64,000 nt of DNA. Source: Peribacillus simplex NBRC 15720 = DSM 1321 (GTDB lineage: Bacteria > Bacillota > Bacilli > Bacillales > DSM-1321). The notes below the pieces were generated by a model. That model ran no database searches. It was not told the DNA's origin and worked only from the letters and a program-made list of their open reading frames with translations. Below are positions 8,435 to 17,306 of this stretch, piece after piece. Position 1 is the stretch's first letter. The number at the start of each line of letters is the position of its first letter. The translations under genes were made by a program, and so were the position numbers. The stretch lies in NCBI RefSeq assembly GCF_002243645.1, contig NZ_CP017704.1:1899501-1963500 (forward strand). The letters are read 5' to 3'.

Positions 8435-9499
8435 TCAATTCCGAAACCAATTCGCTCCCTCATCCATATGCACAAATGGAATATCCGTATCAATTACACC
8501 TTTGATTCGTTCTAACTCAACATCTTCCCCTTCGAGCCATTTCGCAAAATCTATTGAAGTCGGCTCCTGGTTCCCTCCCAATGCAATCCAAGCTTTCATC
8601 TCCTGAGGTAAATAAGCGGATGTATGAATCGTTCCCGCCCAGCTGCTATATAAATCCGAGAAGACCCCTTGGTTGGTATCATTAAACAACCTATAAGCAT
8701 CGTAGGCTGATGAAAGTTTCCCTTCATGATCTTGTATAATCTCCAATCGGCGTTTCGAATCGATAAGATGGTTACGGTTTTCATTTTTCATGATTTCAAA
8801 GTGATTGGTACAGGCATTTGACGTGCGCACCTCTACATTTCTCGGAGAGGTCTCCACAATATAGGTACTTCCGCTTTTATCATAGACGACGTAAGTGAAA
8901 GAATGACGATGCGGGATTTCCTTCAACATCGCGACCGCTTCCTGAACGTTCGCACAAGATTCAATAATCAGTCTGCCAATCATGCAACAAATGAAACCAT
9001 CACCAGGGTTCTTGCGATTCATGAAGTTATATCCTATCACCAACCCTTTTTCGTTCATTCCATCCATCCGGCCAGTCCCTCGCTGACTCGGGCCGATGCT
9101 TGAATACCCTTGATCGGTTGGCTGGAATAAGACATAGCGTCCTTCATAAGTCTTTGGGTGGTAATCATAATTGCGAATGAGATAATCATCGCCTGTCATG
9201 ATGGAGCATCCCGACCGAACATAATCCAATCGGTATCCACCGAATTCTTGCAGCACGCGGTCCATTGGCCATTTCAGCGCTTCTTGCAACCCCAGTAATT
9301 CTTCCCAAACTCCAGGTGCGAATTGTGTAATTGCTGTCTTGACCTCTTCTTCTTCAACCGTAAACCGAGGCTGCCTAATCTTCCACTGATCTTCACGATT
9401 TTTTACCGTTAGTGAATCTTTTAATTCCTCCCCTTGCATGTATCCAAACTCATAATGTGTACCCCGAAATTGTATGACATCACTATATATTTGCTTCAC
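8435..9499 (-). CDS. C45-family acyltransferase/autoproteolytic peptidase (penicillin acyltransferase-like)
   Basis: 354 residues. The segment RSGCSIMTGDDYLIRNYDYH (Gly97-Cys98) matches the self-cleavage site and N-terminal nucleophile of C45 enzymes (acyl-CoA:6-aminopenicillanate acyltransferase family, Ntn-hydrolase fold). Cleavage before Cys98 would give a small alpha chain and a 257-residue beta chain. GRMDGMNEKGLVIGYNF and the THTSAY-like segment near the end (IHTSAYLPQ) agree with bacterial relatives that hydrolyse amide bonds or acyl amino acids. It is cytoplasmic (no signal peptide) and stands alone between a small membrane protein and a permease. The real substrate is unknown; N-acyl amino acids or acyl-homoserine lactone-like amides are guesses. 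Confidence 0.8.
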   Translation of the reverse strand: MKQIYSDVIQFRGTHYEFGYMQGEELKDSLTVKNREDQWKIRQPRFTVEEEEVKTAITQFAPGVWEELLGLQEALKWPMDRVLQEFGGYRLDYVRSGCSIMTGDDYLIRNYDYHPKTYEGRYVLFQPTDQGYSSIGPSQRGTGRMDGMNEKGLVIGYNFMNRKNPGDGFICCMIGRLIIESCANVQEAVAMLKEIPHRHSFTYVVYDKSGSTYIVETSPRNVEVRTSNACTNHFEIMKNENRNHLIDSKRRLEIIQDHEGKLSSAYDAYRLFNDTNQGVFSDLYSSWAGTIHTSAYLPQEMKAWIALGGNQEPTSIDFAKWLEGEDVELERIKGVIDTDIPFVHMDEGANWFRN

Positions 9500-9556
9500 C
9501 GCTTATCCCTCATTTACAGTAGTTGCTATTCAAGTTAAGAATACTTGAAGTAATGT

Positions 9557-9955
9557 TGAAAATAAAGAAGATAAGCCTTTTAATTTATGAAGCAATTCAC
9601 TTGGGCCTGTTCTGCTCCCCGTTGTTTTACGGGTCCTAACTGGCTTGGGGAATATTTTTAATGAAGAGGCATCTCTGGCTTTTAAAGTAGACTAAACTAA
9701 ACTAAATTGAACATATCTTATTTATATTTAACTTTTATATAAGGAGCACCTACACCATATGCAGTATTTGAATAAAAAGTATTTATAATCTTTCCAGTAG
9801 GATTTTTCACTTCGTGTTTAAATCTCTTGAAAGTAATATCTGACCATACACCTAATCTACTATATTTTTTTGAATTAGCTGGGATTGTGATCTCGTTATT
9901 TACCTCATTAGTGAAAATAAAGAAGATAAGCCTTTTAATTTATGAAACAACTCAC
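9557..9955. repeat. 44-bp direct repeats bracketing gene debris; eroded duplication of the gntP-like locus
   Basis: The 44-base stretch at 9557-9600 recurs at 9912-9955 with two mismatches (AAAATAAAGAAGATAAGCC is shared). Immediately after the first copy, 9599-9632 resembles an internal part of the downstream permease gene (10398-10432; shared CTGTTCTGCTCCCCGTTG and TTACGGG). The first copy therefore looks like the leader plus an internal piece of an old second permease gene with its 5' half deleted. Between the repeats lies another gene fragment (9718-9912). Confidence 0.75.
9718..9912 (-). pseudogene. 3' fragment of an unidentified protein gene
   Basis: On the minus strand an open frame of about 65 codons ends at TAA (9718-9720). 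The peptide starts TNEVNNEITIPANSKKYSRL, continues through GVWSDITFKRFKHEV and ends with GAPYIKVKYK. It has protein-like composition (alternating beta pattern, many Tyr, Lys and Thr) but no start codon: the frame runs into the 44-bp repeat at 9912. It is read as the C-terminal remnant of a beta-rich, possibly secreted protein, truncated by the rearrangement that created the repeats. I do not recognise the family. Confidence 0.55.
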
Positions 9956-10011
9956 CACCCCGTACCTCCCTCATAATCTGTAACTAGGCACATTTATGAG
10001 GGGGACGGATC

Positions 10012-11403
10012 ATGGAGATGGAATTAACGGCACTCCATTGGATTTATGTTGTATTTATTGCATTGATAATCGGGTTTATGGTAAAACGTCGTGATACTAC
10101 CCTCATCTGTATAATTGGTATTTTCCTTTTGGCTTTAGTGGCTACAGGCAGTTTAGCATCCTCCATAAGCGGGATATTCAACAGCTTCATTTTCGCAATC
10201 ACGGAATTAATGTCCACGATTTTAATCATTTCAATCATCGTTGCCATGAGCACGGTTTTAACGAAGTCCGGCATTAATGATGTCATGATTGCACCGTTTG
10301 CGAAATTCATTAAGAATCCTACACTTGCCTTTTGGGTAATTGGAATCGTCATGATGATCATATCCTGGTTTTTCTGGCCATCACCTGCCGTTGCCTTACT
10401 TGGGGCTGTTCTGCTCCCCGTTGCCTTACGGGCTGGTTTACCTGCCCTTGGCGTGGCAATGGCGATGAACCTTTTTGGTCACGGAATAGCATTATCAGGG
10501 GATTTCATAATTCAGGCTGCCCCTAAACTAACGGGTGATGCGGCTTCCATACCAGTCGGTGATGTCATCGCTGCAAGCATCCCCCTTGTCATTACAATGG
10601 GGGTCGTCACCACACTCTCCGCCTTTATCCTTTTAAAGCGGGATATGAAGCTTGGAAGAATCAAGGCGGCGGATAATGAGGGAATCGTCCAAGATCAAAC
10701 AATCAGTGAAGATCTGCTTACACTGACACAAAAGAAGTTTTTTGCCATTTTCATTCCGATCGCCTTTCTGTTGGATGTTGTGGCATTGTCGATTTTGAAG
10801 TTGCAAGGCGGAGATGCAACAGCATTGGTTGGCGGTACAGCCGTTTTCATTTTGCTGATTTTATCTCTTGTCGCACATAAACAACAAGGCCTTGAAAAAT
10901 CAACGGCCTATTTGATTCAAGGTTTTCAATTTGGCTTCAAAGTATTCGGACCCGTCATTCCAATCGCTGCATTCTTCTATTTAGGTGATTCTGGATTCAA
11001 TCAGATCATCGGTGACTACTTACCAAAAACGTCACTCGGCATCGTCAATGACCTTGGTGCCGCCTTAGCGGCCTCCGTTCCTTTAACGAAAGAAATAGCT
11101 GCCGTCACATTAACCGGCATCGGTGCCATCACGGGCTTGGATGGATCAGGCTTCTCAGGCATTTCTTTAGCGGGATCTGTCGCCAAACTTTTTGGCACGG
11201 CAATCGGAAGCGGAACCGCCACCTTGACTGCACTCGGGCAAATAACAGCGATTTGGGTTGGTGGAGGTACCCTTATTCCATGGGCATTGATACCAGCCGC
11301 TGCTATATGTAACGTCAGTCCCTTTGAACTCGCCCGCCGGAATCTGCTTCCGGTAACCATTGGTTTAGCAGTCACTACGATAGTCGCGATGTTTCTCATT
11401 TAA
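10012..11403 (+). CDS. GntP-family permease
   Basis: 463 residues, almost entirely hydrophobic, with about 12-13 transmembrane helices. GHGIALSGDFIIQAAPK, GLDGSGFSGISLAGSVAKLFG and IWVGGGTLIPWALIPAAAICNVSPFELARRNLLPV are reminiscent of the GntP/ion-transporter superfamily of H+-coupled gluconate and carboxylate carriers. The start ATG follows AGGGGGA with 6 bases spacing. It is monocistronic and ends in a strong terminator. No sugar-acid kinase or regulator adjoins, so the substrate (an organic or sugar acid) is uncertain. A degraded partial copy of this gene lies upstream. Confidence 0.75.
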   Translation: MEMELTALHWIYVVFIALIIGFMVKRRDTTLICIIGIFLLALVATGSLASSISGIFNSFIFAITELMSTILIISIIVAMSTVLTKSGINDVMIAPFAKFIKNPTLAFWVIGIVMMIISWFFWPSPAVALLGAVLLPVALRAGLPALGVAMAMNLFGHGIALSGDFIIQAAPKLTGDAASIPVGDVIAASIPLVITMGVVTTLSAFILLKRDMKLGRIKAADNEGIVQDQTISEDLLTLTQKKFFAIFIPIAFLLDVVALSILKLQGGDATALVGGTAVFILLILSLVAHKQQGLEKSTAYLIQGFQFGFKVFGPVIPIAAFFYLGDSGFNQIIGDYLPKTSLGIVNDLGAALAASVPLTKEIAAVTLTGIGAITGLDGSGFSGISLAGSVAKLFGTAIGSGTATLTALGQITAIWVGGGTLIPWALIPAAAICNVSPFELARRNLLPVTIGLAVTTIVAMFLI

Positions 11404-11470
11404 GTGATCTGCATCGATGTTTATAGACTCTAAAGCACGGAACGGCCTCTCAATTTCCATTCCAATATTT

Positions 11471-11502
11471 AAAAAGGACTGAGTAAAAAATCAGTCCTTT
11501 TT
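11471..11502 (+). terminator. Rho-independent terminator of the GntP-like permease gene
   Basis: AAAAAGGACTGA (11471-11482) pairs perfectly with TCAGTCCTTTTT (11491-11502) around GTAAAAAA. The arm itself ends in a T-run. Confidence 0.85.
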
Positions 11503-11546
11503 CATTTCAGATAAAAATCGGGTGTCATGCTAATCCGGCAATGCAA

Positions 11547-11660
11547 TCGTCGATATAACTGTAGATTTCGTCGATATATTCCTATTTTCGGAGATATAAC
11601 TGTAGATTTCGTCGATATATTTTTATTTTCGGAGATATAACTGTAGACTTCGTCGATATA
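11547..11660. repeat. Intergenic tandem array, 41-bp unit with about 20.5-bp sub-period
   Basis: Six copies of TCG(T/G)(C/A)GATATA begin at 11547, 11568, 11588, 11609, 11629 and 11650, so the intervals are 21, 20, 21, 20 and 21. Alternate spacers are ACTGTAGATT and a T-rich stretch ending in TATTTT, giving a 41-bp higher-order unit. It lies between the permease terminator and the 3' end of the ABC-2 permease gene and codes for nothing recognisable. Confidence 0.9.
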
Positions 11661-11679
11661 TTTTTCCTTCATACCCAAC

Positions 11680-12465
11680 TTACTCGTTATTGAATTTCTT
11701 TTTTGAAATCCATAAGTTCGTAACCGATATAGTTACTGCCGTCAACGCAAGTGCAGCTAATGCACCCCAAATCGCCTGTGAATTGACTGTGCCTAAAATT
11801 AGTACTTCCATGGCATATTTACTCATGCTTGCCGGATTCACATTGTCAATTACAGGACTTAATCCAATGATTCTACAGCCGAGGAGAAATACTATAGAAA
11901 TTAATGCAATAATACCCTGACTATTAAAAATGGTACTGATCATCGTCGTGAATGAAACGATAAATAGAATCCACAGCAGATAGAACAGCAAAGCCAATAT
12001 TAAATCCGCAAAATCAACACTCGTAAACAAAAAAACTACATACAGATATGAAACCAAATATCCCAATGCTACACTGCAAGCAACAAACAGATAATTGGAA
12101 ATGATTTTCCCGCTTATATAAGATCCAACCGTCACGGGCCTTGTAAGAATGAAGGCCAGCATACCATTTGCTTTATCGGATTGTACGACTCCCATCATGG
12201 AAACGATGATGATCATGACCCCTAGCTGATCAAATTGAGACCCTAAGGTACTAGCAAGAACTTCGCCGCCTTTTTGGGCAGCCATGCTTGGATCAATGGT
12301 GATCCCTTGGCCCCCGCCCAGTGCCTCTAATATTGAAGGTAAATAATAGCTTACAACTGGTTGAGTTATTCCTAATAATATAAATACAAGCGGCAGCCAA
12401 ATCACTTTAAATTCACGTACCATCTGAATAAATTCCTTTTTAGCTAAAACAGAAAAATTATTCAC
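11680..12465 (-). CDS. ABC-2 type transporter permease (YxlG-like)
   Basis: 261 residues with six transmembrane helices and the ABC-2/NosY arrangement: a cytoplasmic N-terminus (FSVLAKKEFIQMVREFK), helix 1, a long extracellular loop (about 40-80), then five helices with MGVVQSDKANGMLAFILTRPVTVGSYISGKI between helices 2 and 3. Its start overlaps the stop of the ATPase gene (ATGA at 12462-12465). Together with the upstream ATPase and small PLDc_N protein it reproduces the yxlE-yxlF-yxlG order of the B. subtilis sigY operon, where the products act negatively on SigY. No sigY-like gene is present here. The transported compound is unknown. Confidence 0.8.
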   Translation of the reverse strand: MNNFSVLAKKEFIQMVREFKVIWLPLVFILLGITQPVVSYYLPSILEALGGGQGITIDPSMAAQKGGEVLASTLGSQFDQLGVMIIIVSMMGVVQSDKANGMLAFILTRPVTVGSYISGKIISNYLFVACSVALGYLVSYLYVVFLFTSVDFADLILALLFYLLWILFIVSFTTMISTIFNSQGIIALISIVFLLGCRIIGLSPVIDNVNPASMSKYAMEVLILGTVNSQAIWGALAALALTAVTISVTNLWISKKKFNNE

Positions 12466-13367
12466 TTTTCCACCACCAATTTTAAGAATATCTCTTCCAA
12501 TGTATCGTTATCTATTTCGAACCTTACAAGATCAACATTATGCTCCAAAGCATTCGCCAGTAACATATTCTTGTTTGACTCAATGTTTTCCACTTCTATC
12601 TTCAATTTATTTCCCATTACCTCTACACCTTTGACAAAGTTCAAGCTTTTAACATTTTCAATCCATTTTTGACTTTTAGAGGTTATGTCGACATTGATTT
12701 TATTTCCGCTATTCCTATTTAATAATTCCGACATTGTTGTGTCCTCAATTTTTTTACCACTTTTTATAATGACAAACCTCTCACATATTTCTTCTGCATC
12801 GCTTAATATATGCGTCGATAATAAAATTGTCGTATCTTTCTTTATCTCTTTTATGATATTCAACACTTCTCTCCGGCCGATTGGATCTAATGCCGAAACC
12901 GGTTCATCCATAACAATCAATGCTGGTTTATGTAACAGCGCCTGTGCAATTCCAAGCCTTTGTTTCATTCCGCCTGAAAAAGTCCGCACCTTGGAATTCT
13001 CTTCCCCGCTCAACCCCACTTTCGACAATATCTCTGGAATGCCGCTTAATAATTCTTCCTTCTTGATACCCGAGAGCTGCCCCATGAAAGTAAGGGTTTC
13101 TTTGGCAGTCATCCATTGAAAGAAGTTAGGGTATTGTGGTAAGTAGCCTATTTCCTTTTTCATTTTTGAAATTTTCTTACCATCAAGCAATACTTCTCCC
13201 ATACTTGGATCTATAATATCTGCAATCACTTTTATTAGTGTCGACTTACCAGCCCCATTTGGCCCTATCAATCCAACACATTCCCCTGATTGCAGTTCCA
13301 TTGAAAAATTATTGACCGCTGTTTTTTCTTTGAATTTTTTTGTAACATTTTTAATCTCTAATTTCAT
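12462..13367 (-). CDS. ABC transporter ATP-binding protein (YxlF-like)
   Basis: 301 residues. Walker A GPNGAGKST is at 35-43, signature TFSGGMKQRLG in the middle and Walker B LIVMDEPVSALDPIG, followed by the C-terminal extension of about 90 residues common to CcmA/YxlF-type exporters. Both ends overlap neighbours: 4 bases with the upstream small membrane-protein gene and 4 bases with the permease gene, indicating translational coupling. The order small PLDc_N protein, ATPase, ABC-2 permease matches yxlEFG. Probable role: export or immunity-type transport. The divergent HTH gene probably regulates the operon. Confidence 0.85.
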   Translation of the reverse strand: MKLEIKNVTKKFKEKTAVNNFSMELQSGECVGLIGPNGAGKSTLIKVIADIIDPSMGEVLLDGKKISKMKKEIGYLPQYPNFFQWMTAKETLTFMGQLSGIKKEELLSGIPEILSKVGLSGEENSKVRTFSGGMKQRLGIAQALLHKPALIVMDEPVSALDPIGRREVLNIIKEIKKDTTILLSTHILSDAEEICERFVIIKSGKKIEDTTMSELLNRNSGNKINVDITSKSQKWIENVKSLNFVKGVEVMGNKLKIEVENIESNKNMLLANALEHNVDLVRFEIDNDTLEEIFLKLVVEK

Positions 13368-13603
13368 ATTCTCTCACTGTGCTTTCTACCAATAACGAAG
13401 TAAAGAATTGGACCGATAGTATTTGCAAAAATAATGATGAGTGTCCACACTAAAACATTTTTCCTCGTCTTTCGATTTCTGTATAAATCAATTAATGCTA
13501 TAAGCACTAAAATCAATCCAATAGCAATCACCGGTAAAATAACCAGCAGAATAGACATGAAATCAATATCTTTCAATTCGTTCCATCCATAATGCAATTC
13601 CAT
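13364..13603 (-). CDS. PLDc_N-domain small membrane protein (YxlE-like)
   Basis: 79 residues from the ATG at 13603, chosen because AAAGGAG lies 8 bases upstream; the in-frame GTG at 13612 is part of that ribosome binding site. Two transmembrane segments flank IDLYRNRKTRKNVLVWTLII and the protein ends GPILYFVIGRKHSERI, the signature of the phospholipase D-nuclease N-terminal (PLDc_N) membrane module. In B. subtilis YxlE, encoded beside YxlF and YxlG, contributes to negative control of SigY. Here it opens the ABC operon. It has no catalytic HKD motif. Confidence 0.8.
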   Translation of the reverse strand: MELHYGWNELKDIDFMSILLVILPVIAIGLILVLIALIDLYRNRKTRKNVLVWTLIIIFANTIGPILYFVIGRKHSERI

Positions 13604-13987
13604 ATATATCACTCCTTTGAAAACGAAATATTATTATCATTATCGATAATGATAGCATGTGAATTGGAATTTTTCACCTATTATTTCTTTAATAAAATAT
13701 TGTTTTAGTTTTTATCGTTATTTATAATGATAATATTATCATAATGAATAATAATAAAAATATAGCGATATTTATTAATTTTTCACAATTGATATTATTT
13801 GAAAAAGGCTTATTATTTACTTCGAAAAAATATTTCGGTAATATTATTTTTCGAACCTTGTCATTTTTATTTAAATGAGAATGATTCAAATATTACAATA
13901 TATGACGAATTAAACTTATAATTCATGGTCAACATTAAAATTGATTAAAAATTATTCAGTTATAATTTTCAATATGAGGAGAATAAG
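13604..13987. promoter_or_regulatory. Very AT-rich divergent control region with perfect palindromes
   Basis: This 384-base gap holds no gene. Two perfect palindromes stand out: TATCATTATCGATAATGATA (13635-13654), about 32 bases before the YxlE-like start, and ATGATAATATTATCAT (13727-13742). The first is a likely operator of the divergent ABC operon. The second is one base short of a Fur-type TGATAAT-N-ATTATCA site. A weaker TGAGAATGATTC motif lies near 13877. The divergent HTH protein (13988) is the obvious candidate regulator; iron control is possible but unproved. Confidence 0.55.
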
Positions 13988-14533
13988 ATGATTAATAAAG
14001 CCGAAATTTTAATACACCCTGTAAGAATAAAGATTTCCCAAGCTTTAATGAGAAACAGGGAAAATGGTTTAACACCATTAGAAATGTTAAAAATCATTAA
14101 AGATGTACCCCAAGCAACATTATATAGACATATACAGGTTTTGTTGGATTCAGGGGTCATTCGCATTGTAAAAGAGAAAAAAGTGAGATCCGTTTCCGAA
14201 AAATACTATGTTTTAAATGAAGAAGAAGCACGACTTAGCGGAGAAGAATGGAAAAAATCTTCTAATGAGAAAAAGGTGAACTATTTTTCTTATTATCAAT
14301 TATCCCTTATGACTCAATATCAAAACTATCTTACTAAATTAGAAGAAAGAGACTGCGCGGAAGATGGTTCAACCTTTTCCCTTATAGAGCTAAAGCTTGA
14401 TGATGAAAGCTTTATTAACTTCCAAAATGAATTGAACGATTTAATGTTGAAATACTACAAAGCTACGAATCAAAGTGCTAAACAAGACTCTCCTATTCGA
14501 ACAATCGGCGTTACAATTATTCCAGAATCTTAA
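13988..14533 (+). CDS. Winged-helix transcriptional regulator (ArsR/HTH_20-like)
   Basis: 181 residues. The first 85 form a winged helix: ILIHPVRIKISQALM (helix 1), GLTPLEMLKIIKDVPQATLYRHIQVLLDSGVIRIV (helix-turn-helix) and KEKKVRSVSEKYYVL (wing). The helical C-terminal half resembles ligand or dimerisation domains of ArsR-like regulators controlling transporters. GAGGAG precedes the ATG. It is divergent from the YxlEFG-like ABC operon across a palindrome-rich intergenic region, so it is probably the operon's repressor. No metal-binding cysteines cluster in the recognition helix, which argues against a classical arsenic or zinc sensor. Confidence 0.8.
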   Translation: MINKAEILIHPVRIKISQALMRNRENGLTPLEMLKIIKDVPQATLYRHIQVLLDSGVIRIVKEKKVRSVSEKYYVLNEEEARLSGEEWKKSSNEKKVNYFSYYQLSLMTQYQNYLTKLEERDCAEDGSTFSLIELKLDDESFINFQNELNDLMLKYYKATNQSAKQDSPIRTIGVTIIPES

Positions 14534-14542
14534 AAATGAAAA

Positions 14543-14643
14543 GGCTGTTCCAAAACCATGGACTCAAGAACAGTGAATTCTATAGAAGGAATCGTATCTA
14601 TATATTCAACCAATCAGGTTGCAGTCTCCGTTTTGAAACAGCC
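14543..14643. repeat. Long imperfect inverted repeat with 73-base loop
   Basis: GGCTGTTCCAAAAC (14543-14556) is complementary to GTTTTGAAACAGCC (14630-14643) at 13 of 14 positions, and the pairing continues imperfectly (GGACT with AGTCTCC). It lies between two convergent genes. Short GGCTGTTCC...ACAGCC hairpins are common Bacillus terminators; the long loop makes this more like a small inverted-repeat element or a terminator with an insertion. Confidence 0.6.
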
Positions 14644-14717
14644 ATAATTATGGAAGAAACTCTAAAATGGGCTTACCACCCTTTTTTTGGACAGGTCAAA
14701 AGGTGCCATACCCGCTG

Positions 14718-15278
14718 TCAGCAGCTCCCCAATGCTTCCTTGATGCTACTGTATACTTCGTCCCACAGGTGTTTTTCTTCAGCAAAAGCCGCAGTTATCT
14801 TTTTAATAACTGCTTTTTGCTCTGCCTCGAAACGTTCATCATCCTTGGCCGGCAGGTCAGACCTCAACTCCATTACGTACTCTTGTACCTTTGGTGCACG
14901 AGGTCCCCAAACAGCTTTTTCTTCACCATTCTTATCAATGAATATAAAAATGGGGATCGAACGCGCTGTTCCATTCGTTAAGTATTGATCTATCAGTTCA
15001 AGATTTTGATCTCGTAAAACCATGCGAGTTTCAATATTTGCCGCTTCAGATATATTCAACAATATAGGAATATTCATCATCGCGTCTCCGCACCAGTCTT
15101 CAGTAATGACAATGGCTCGAATTTCCTTCGTCTTTAATTCATCAAAGAACCCTTTGTCCTCTACAGAAATGGAAAAAACCTCCTGAATTGATTGTAAGTT
15201 TTCTTTATGAACTTTCATCGAAGATACAAATTCTTTAGCAGGAATCCCCTTTTCAAACCATTCATTCAGTGTCGTCAT
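14718..15278 (-). CDS. Thioredoxin-like protein with single active-site cysteine (WCGD)
   Basis: 186 residues from the ATG at 15278, which has AGGAGAAATAGT before it; the longer frame from 15323 lacks a ribosome binding site. IRAIVITEDWCGDAMMNIPIL has the thioredoxin fold strand and motif, but the second cysteine of CxxC is Asp (Cys63-Gly-Asp). A cis-Pro equivalent lies in ARSIPIFIFID. This matches a Bacillaceae family of about 185-residue thioredoxin_9-type proteins. A monothiol site suggests a thiol peroxidase-like, glutathione/bacillithiol or chaperone role rather than dithiol exchange. It is monocistronic. Confidence 0.75.
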   Translation of the reverse strand: MTTLNEWFEKGIPAKEFVSSMKVHKENLQSIQEVFSISVEDKGFFDELKTKEIRAIVITEDWCGDAMMNIPILLNISEAANIETRMVLRDQNLELIDQYLTNGTARSIPIFIFIDKNGEEKAVWGPRAPKVQEYVMELRSDLPAKDDERFEAEQKAVIKKITAAFAEEKHLWDEVYSSIKEALGSC

Positions 15279-15494
15279 ACTATTTCTCCTAACTATTTTT
15301 AAATTAAAAGTACCATAAACCACTTATTATTTCATTGTTTCCATCCTGAAAAATAAAATGACAAATTGGTAAATTAAAACCATGTTTTTCTTTCCCGTGT
15401 AAAGGGAAAACTATAAATACATTCAATAGCTTACTAACTACCTATTTTTTATTTTCATTAATACATTGTTTTTTAGTTTAGGAGATGAAATTTT

Positions 15495-16346
15495 GTGGAA
15501 GGTTTTCTCTTTGCACTACTCCCTGCATTGACATGGGGCAGCTTAGTGCTTGTTTCCGAAAAACTCGGAGGCAACTCTTATAATCAAACGCTGGGCATCA
15601 CATTCGGTTCATTACTGTTCGCCATCATGATGTCTTTCATCAATCCGCCGGAATGGAACAGTCTAGTGTGGATTGTCGGCAGCATTTCCGGGATAGGCTG
15701 GGCATTCGGGCAGTTATTTCAATTCAATAGCGTCAAGGAAATCGGGGTATCGAAAACAGTCCCCATCTCAACAGGATTGCAAATTCTAGGAAATACATTT
15801 TTTGCGGTTATCATTTTCAGGGAATGGAATGACAAGATGACAATCATCATCGGCATTGTTGCAATAATCTGTTTGATTACAGGTGTCTTGCTGACGAGCT
15901 ACGGCGATGGTGATAACAAAAAAGCAGGAAGCTTAAAAAAAGGGGTTTTTTACCTTGCCATTTCAACGGTGGGTTATGTTACATATGTCATTGTTGTCAG
16001 ATGGAATGAAGTTGACGGATGGTCGGCGATCCTGCCGCAAGCAATCGGCATGTTCCTGGCTGCACTGCTCCTTTCCATCAAACATAAACCGTTTAATAAG
16101 TATGCTAGGCGTAATATTCTAACCGGATTGATGTGGGCAGTCGGTAATATCGGTCTCCTGCTCGCTAATCCAAAAGTGGGCGTTGCCATTGCATTCTCAT
16201 TTTCCCAAATGGGAATCGTCATTTCCACTTTAGGAGGCATCTTTCTTTTAGGAGAGAAAAAATCCAAAAAGCAAATGGCCTTCGTCATCATCGGGTGTGT
16301 ACTCGTAATTGCTGGCGGAGTCATGATAGGCTTCACAAAAGAATAG
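15495..16346 (+). CDS. glcU: Glucose/sugar uptake protein GlcU (GRP family)
   Basis: 283 residues with ten transmembrane segments and the drug/metabolite-transporter fold. FLFALLPALTWGSLVLVSEKLGG and TLGITFGSLLFAIMM match GlcU of B. subtilis and B. megaterium closely. The start is a GTG behind GGAGATGAAATTTT. Only 15 bases separate it from the glucose dehydrogenase gene, the same glcU-gdh pairing as in Bacillus, where it is expressed in the forespore under SigG and serves non-phosphorylated glucose use during germination. I could not identify a convincing SigG promoter here. Confidence 0.85.
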   Translation: MEGFLFALLPALTWGSLVLVSEKLGGNSYNQTLGITFGSLLFAIMMSFINPPEWNSLVWIVGSISGIGWAFGQLFQFNSVKEIGVSKTVPISTGLQILGNTFFAVIIFREWNDKMTIIIGIVAIICLITGVLLTSYGDGDNKKAGSLKKGVFYLAISTVGYVTYVIVVRWNEVDGWSAILPQAIGMFLAALLLSIKHKPFNKYARRNILTGLMWAVGNIGLLLANPKVGVAIAFSFSQMGIVISTLGGIFLLGEKKSKKQMAFVIIGCVLVIAGGVMIGFTKE

Positions 16347-16361
16347 TCAAAGGAGCGATGA

Positions 16362-17150
<789 letters not shown>

Positions 17151-17194
17151 ACTTAACTTAGCTTATTAGCAAGAAACATTTATGTATATGGAGT

Positions 17195-17248
17195 AGGAGA
17201 AAAGAATTTGAGGGACTGGGGATTTCTCCTTAGTCTCTCTTTTCTTTG
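17195..17248 (+). terminator. Candidate terminator after gdh
   Basis: An imperfect stem pairs AAAGAATTTGAGGGACT with AGTCTCTCTTTTCTTT, and an alternative inner pairing is AGGAGAAA/TTTCTCCT. It ends in a T-rich tract about 50 bases past the gdh stop codon. Confidence 0.5.
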
Positions 17249-17306
17249 TCCTCACCATATATATGACCTTATTTGAATAGATTCTAATGAAAATGCGAGA
17301 TATTCC

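Noticed and set aside
13862-13885. TGAGAATGATTC motif as a Fur box
   Set aside because: Only the left arm fits the consensus; the right arm (ATTCAAA) departs too far.
14536-14988. 150-codon plus-strand open frame
   Set aside because: Lies mostly antisense to the thioredoxin-like gene and across the inverted repeat; no ribosome binding site.
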